9,646 nt of DNA from Candidatus Poribacteria bacterium. GTDB lineage: Bacteria; Poribacteria; WGA-4E; GCA-2687025. The first letter of the stretch is position 1. Each line of letters begins with the position of its first letter. The notes below the pieces were generated by a model, which was not told where the DNA came from, did no database searches, and saw only the letters and a program-made list of their open reading frames with translations. The translations under genes and the position numbers were made by a program. The stretch spans positions 1 to 9,646 of the forward strand of contig JAQBWJ010000033.1 in NCBI GenBank assembly GCA_027625215.1, written 5' to 3'. This document shows positions 7,181 to 9,646 of this stretch, piece by piece.

Positions 7181-8533
7181 ATGACGATTCTGGTCATTGA
7201 CGACGAGGACTCACAACGACGCACACTGCGCGGCTTCCTCAGCAAACTGGGGTATACCGTGCTGGAGGCAGCGTCGGGCGAGGAAGGACTTGCCATCGCA
7301 GCAGGCGATGAGCCGATCCACCTTGTCATCAGCGACGTGCGGATGCCGGGTATCGACGGGTTCGAGGTGTTGCGGCGTCTGCGAGCCGCTCACCCCGAAC
7401 TCGCCGTGTTGATCGTGACGGCGTTCGCCACGTACAACCAAGCGGTCGATGCGGTGAAGGCGGGCGCGTGGGACTACCTCCCCAAGCCGCTCGACTTGGA
7501 CGACCTGCGCGTCAAGGTGTGGAAGATCGAGAGCGAACTCGGCGGCGGGGGCGAGGGAGTTGCCGCGCCGTCGGATGGGTTCATCGCGCACAGTCCGTCG
7601 ATGAAGGGCATCTTGGCGATGCTGGAACGAGCGGCGGCGTCCGACGCGACGATCCTGCTGTTGGGCGAGTCCGGCACCGGGAAAAGTCAACTGGCGAAGT
7701 GGTTGCACCGCCGATCCAAACGCAGCGACGAGGTGTTCAGCGTCGTCACCTGCGCGGCGTTGCCGGATGCGCTCATCGAAAGCGAACTGTTCGGACACGA
7801 GAAGGGCGCGTTCACCGGCGCGGACAAACTCCGCATCGGGCGATTCGAGGCGGCGGAGGGCGGCACCGTCTTTCTGGATGAGATCGGCGAAGTGCCGTTG
7901 CCGACACAGGTGAAACTGCTCCACGTCTTGCAGGAGCGCGTCATCGAGCGGCTCGGCGCGTCGGGGAAACCGCGCCCCGTCGATGTGCGGATCATCGCGG
8001 CGACCAACAAAGACCTGCTGGAGCATGTGAGCGAGGGTAAGTTCCGCGAAGACCTCTATTATCGACTGAACGTCGTCTCCGTCGAAGTCCCACCGCTGAG
8101 AGCACGCCGCGCCGACATTTCCCCGCTGATCGACGCCTTCCTGACGAAGTACGCTCAAGACGACCCACCGCTACTGAGCGACGACGCGCGCGCCACGCTC
8201 ATGGGCTACGGCTATCCCGGCAATGTCCGAGAACTTGAGAATGCGATTGAACGCGCCGTGATTCTTTGTCAAGGCGGCGTCATTCGCCCGCACGATTTTC
8301 CGCCGCTGATGGCGCGCAACATCGCCTCCGCGACGCAATCGGTTACGCACGTCTCCGTGTCCGACCAAGCGTTGCCCGATGCCGTCGAGCAGTTGGAACG
8401 CGAACTGATCCAGAAAGCGCTCCACGAAACGGACGGCGTGCAGACGCGAGCCGCTCAACGTTTGGGGATCACGGAGCGCAACCTGCGCTACAAACTCCAA
8501 AAGTACGATATCGCCACCTCTCGCACCGCCTGA
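7181..8533 (+). CDS. Sigma-54-dependent response regulator, NtrC/AtoC type
   Basis: A 450-residue two-component transcription activator with all three domains complete. The receiver domain (about 1-118) has the acidic pair Asp7/Asp8, phosphoacceptor Asp52 (in VISDVRMPG), Thr80 and Lys102 (in YLPKPLDLDDL). The AAA+ domain (about 133-375) has Walker A GESGTGKS (162-169), the sigma-54-contacting GAFTGA loop (209-214), Walker B GGTVFLDE (227-234), the FREDLYYRL arginine-finger region (288-296) and the sensor-2 GYPGNVRELEN segment (344-354). A Fis-type helix-turn-helix (about 418-442, TRAAQRLGITERNLRYKLQK) ends the protein and binds enhancer-like DNA. With GAFTGA intact, it should remodel sigma-54 RNA polymerase to open promoters. 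It is transcribed after the dehydrogenase gene, and its ATG has only a weak upstream site (GACGGG, 7162-7167). No histidine kinase gene is visible, so its partner is outside the window. The adjacent sigma-54 promoter (8654-8670) and paired dyads (8562-8603) are its likely targets. Confidence 0.97.
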   Translation: MTILVIDDEDSQRRTLRGFLSKLGYTVLEAASGEEGLAIAAGDEPIHLVISDVRMPGIDGFEVLRRLRAAHPELAVLIVTAFATYNQAVDAVKAGAWDYLPKPLDLDDLRVKVWKIESELGGGGEGVAAPSDGFIAHSPSMKGILAMLERAAASDATILLLGESGTGKSQLAKWLHRRSKRSDEVFSVVTCAALPDALIESELFGHEKGAFTGADKLRIGRFEAAEGGTVFLDEIGEVPLPTQVKLLHVLQERVIERLGASGKPRPVDVRIIAATNKDLLEHVSEGKFREDLYYRLNVVSVEVPPLRARRADISPLIDAFLTKYAQDDPPLLSDDARATLMGYGYPGNVRELENAIERAVILCQGGVIRPHDFPPLMARNIASATQSVTHVSVSDQALPDAVEQLERELIQKALHETDGVQTRAAQRLGITERNLRYKLQKYDIATSRTA

Positions 8534-8561
8534 TTTTCCCCCAAAGTCATCCACTCTGCCT

Positions 8562-8581
8562 CTTTTCGACGGTTTTGTCGG
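8562..8581 (+). repeat. First copy of a 20-base dyad-containing repeat, candidate enhancer site
   Basis: This 20-base element matches the next 20 bases plus one (8582-8601) at 16 of 20 positions. It contains the inverted arms CGAC (8567-8570) and GTCG (8577-8580), centred at 8573.5. It lies in the untranslated gap after the response-regulator gene, about 107 bases before the expected sigma-54 start site. It is a candidate binding site for a Fis-type HTH regulator. That role is inferred from position and symmetry. Confidence 0.55.
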
Positions 8582-8603
8582 CGTTTCGACGTTTTCGTCG
8601 AGA
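8582..8603 (+). repeat. Second copy of the dyad repeat, with an 8-bp palindromic stem, candidate enhancer site
   Basis: The arms TTTCGACG (8584-8591) and CGTCGAGA (8596-8603) pair through eight positions (one T-G wobble) around a TTTT spacer. The dyad centre is 8593.5, exactly 20 bases (about two helical turns) from the first copy. No T run follows, so it is not a terminator. It sits about 87 bases before the predicted sigma-54 start site, typical of an upstream activating sequence. Binding by the adjacent regulator is inferred. Confidence 0.55.
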
Positions 8604-8653
8604 CATACACCTCCCAATACGCCCGAAAACAGCGGTTTTGCGCTGGTTTCACG

Positions 8654-8670
8654 TTGGCACGGCGGATGCT
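8654..8670 (+). promoter_or_regulatory. Sigma-54 (-24/-12) promoter of the duplicated-domain lipoprotein gene
   Basis: The sequence TTGGCACGGCGGATGCT matches the sigma-54 consensus YTGGCACGRNNNTTGCW at every defined position but one (the first T of TTGC is A). The invariant GG (8656-8657) and GC (8668-8669) are separated by exactly ten bases. Transcription should start near 8680-8682, leaving a 5' leader of about 73 bases before the ATG at 8754. It lies immediately downstream of a gene for a sigma-54 activator and downstream of two candidate enhancer dyads. This makes the call much stronger than the motif alone. Confidence 0.8.
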
Positions 8671-8742
8671 CTACACCCACTGTCCGCCGCGACGGGCGGC
8701 GGCAACACGAGAGTAACTTCTCGGCAACCACCATCTCATCAC

Positions 8743-8751
8743 GGGAGAAGG
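8743..8751 (+). promoter_or_regulatory. Shine-Dalgarno of the duplicated-domain lipoprotein gene
   Basis: GGGAGAAGG lies two to ten bases before the ATG at 8754, with the GGGAG part best placed. It supports this ATG as the start, in agreement with the signal peptide that begins there. Confidence 0.65.
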
Positions 8752-8753
8752 TT

Positions 8754-9563
8754 ATGAAACGGGCTCGAAGCATTGCGGGAATCGGACTGGGGGCGCTCAT
8801 CACGGCGAGCGCGGTACTCGGTGGATGCAGCGACGAAACGACGCTGCCGACGGACGGTTCATCTGTCTCGTCGCAATCGGAGTTCGCGCTCGCCGCGCCG
8901 GGGCGACTCGGCGAAGACGGCGAACGTCCCCCGTTCTCCCGCGACGAGGTAACGCGCACCGTCACACTGACGGATACGGGCGTCGAAATCCTCGTTGAAT
9001 CGGATAACGCCGAAGCCGTTCAATGGCTTCATGACGAAGTCGACCGTTTCGCGGAACAGGAACCGCCTGAAGACGCTCCGGCGGATGTCACGATCACCAA
9101 GACCAAGACCGACAACGGCGTCTTGACGACGATCACGGGAGCGACGGCGGAAGCGGTCGAACAGATTCAGGAACACGCTCAACGGGAAGGCGAGCGGGAA
9201 GATCGCGGTCGCGGGCAACATCCGCCGCGATTCAACCCGCAAGACGTGACGCGCGACGTGGTTCTCACCGCGACGGGGGCGCAAGAAACGCTCACGTCGG
9301 AGGACGCGGAAATCGTGGCGAAACTCCACGAACACGCCGACCGTCACGCCGAAAACGGGACGCCGGAAGACGCGCCGGACGACATCACGATCACGATTAC
9401 CAAGATCGACAACGGCATCGTGATTGTCTTGGAAGGCGCGACACCGGAAGCGATTGAACGCATCCAAGACCGCGCGACCCACGAGCCGCCTCAGCGCGGC
9501 GACGCGCCGCAACCACGCGAGGACGCGCCTGAGCAACGTCGTCCCGCGCGGCGAGGTCGATAA
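8754..9563 (+). CDS. Secreted lipoprotein with two tandem copies of an unassigned 85-residue domain
   Basis: I do not recognise a family for this 269-residue protein. It has a lipoprotein signal peptide: basic start (Lys2, Arg3, Arg5), hydrophobic core (about 7-22) and lipobox LGGC with Cys25. A Ser/Thr-rich linker follows (26-60). The mature part is two gapless copies of one domain: residues 61-145 and 160-244, offset by exactly 99 residues and identical at about half of the positions. Each copy has a DVTR-type beta start, an L-T-x-T-G turn, a helix with Leu-His (His93 and His192), a P-E-D-A-P turn (105-109 and 204-208), a strand pair around T-x-x-K-x-D-N-G and a last helix A-E/P-E-A-x-E-x-I-Q. 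The pattern suggests an alpha/beta unit of about 85 residues. The tail (245-269) is rich in Pro and Arg. It is probably expressed from the sigma-54 promoter upstream and lies beside a sigma-54 activator. Function unknown; the conserved His residues could bind a ligand or metal, but nothing proves it. Confidence 0.85.
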   Translation: MKRARSIAGIGLGALITASAVLGGCSDETTLPTDGSSVSSQSEFALAAPGRLGEDGERPPFSRDEVTRTVTLTDTGVEILVESDNAEAVQWLHDEVDRFAEQEPPEDAPADVTITKTKTDNGVLTTITGATAEAVEQIQEHAQREGEREDRGRGQHPPRFNPQDVTRDVVLTATGAQETLTSEDAEIVAKLHEHADRHAENGTPEDAPDDITITITKIDNGIVIVLEGATPEAIERIQDRATHEPPQRGDAPQPREDAPEQRRPARRGR

Positions 9564-9569
9564 CCACCA

Positions 9570-9592
9570 GCGACGCCTAGCTAAGGTGTCGC
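9570..9592 (+). other. Stem-loop between the duplicated-domain lipoprotein gene and the next gene
   Basis: Bases 9570-9578 (GCGACGCCT) pair with 9584-9592 (AGGTGTCGC) in a nine-bp stem with one G-T wobble and a five-base loop. No T run follows; the next bases are CCACAAAA. It is therefore more likely an mRNA-stabilising or attenuating hairpin within an operon than an intrinsic terminator. Confidence 0.5.
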
Positions 9593-9610
9593 CCACAAAA
9601 GGGGAAACGT

Positions 9611-9646
9611 ATGAAGCGGTTTGCTGTCATCACGGGAATCACGGTC
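9611..9646 (+). CDS. Start of a further gene, probable exported protein (runs off right edge)
   Basis: An ATG preceded by AAAAGGGGAAA (ribosome-binding sequence at about 9600-9606) opens the frame MKRFAVITGITV, which continues to the window end. The basic start followed by hydrophobic residues is the beginning of a signal peptide or membrane helix and resembles the MKR start of the lipoprotein before it. It lies 47 bases after that gene's stop, so both may share the sigma-54 transcript. Twelve codons allow no further identification. Confidence 0.5.
   Translation, partial: MKRFAVITGITV

Noticed and set aside
8584..8603. Palindrome considered as a terminator of the regulator gene.
   Set aside because: No T run follows the stem, and it is one of two phased similar dyads, which suits protein binding better.
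8266..8757. + strand open frame overlapping the end of the regulator gene and the sigma-54 promoter gap.
   Set aside because: Out of frame with the regulator HTH region, no ribosome-binding site, Arg-rich shadow translation; the gap is better explained by promoter and dyads.
1..9646. CRISPR arrays, insertion sequences, tRNA or rRNA genes, phage or defence genes.
   Set aside because: No regularly spaced repeats, transposase motifs or RNA-gene sequences were seen on either strand.

Overview
The window is GC-rich bacterial chromosome, densely packed, with every supported gene on the + strand. The mix of genes is a GatCAB-type amidotransferase, RlmN, a Gfo/Idh/MocA dehydrogenase of the HQRRF type, a sigma-54 response regulator and several lipoproteins with no recognised family. 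This would suit a lineage such as Poribacteria, Latescibacteria, Armatimonadota or Planctomycetes, possibly a metagenome-assembled genome. That placement is an impression only; nothing here fixes the phylum.

Region 1 (1-4633) is a translation-related block. The 3' part of gatA runs off the left edge. It is followed without a real gap by a four-helix membrane protein of unknown family (901-1407) and then by complete gatB (1415-2845). After a 106-base gap come a second, unrelated four-helix membrane protein (2952-3512) and rlmN, whose likely ATG overlaps the preceding stop codon in an ATGA. GatA and GatB convert misacylated Glu-tRNA(Gln)/Asp-tRNA(Asn) to the correct aminoacyl-tRNAs. RlmN methylates C2 of adenine in 23S rRNA and tRNA. 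The two membrane proteins have no obvious link to these tasks.

Region 2 (4634-6040) holds a single-gene unit: a predicted lipoprotein with a TPR-like N-terminal part and a long HEAT-like alpha-solenoid, closed by a strong intrinsic terminator at 6008-6038.

Region 3 (6145-8533) is a two-gene unit: a Gfo/Idh/MocA-family dehydrogenase, then a complete NtrC/AtoC-type response regulator (receiver, AAA+ domain with intact GAFTGA, Fis-type HTH). No partner histidine kinase is visible.

Region 4 (8534-9646) is the most interesting part. The 220-base gap after the regulator holds a near-consensus sigma-54 promoter (8654-8670) with correct GG-N10-GC spacing. About 85-110 bases upstream of its expected start site are two similar dyads whose centres lie 20 bases apart, which is the usual place and phasing for an enhancer-binding protein. 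The promoter points at a lipoprotein gene (8754-9563) built from two gapless copies of an 85-residue domain that I cannot assign to a family. A further start codon with a good Shine-Dalgarno follows at 9611 and runs off the right edge. The simplest reading, which is inference, is that the regulator directly controls the adjacent envelope lipoprotein gene or operon.
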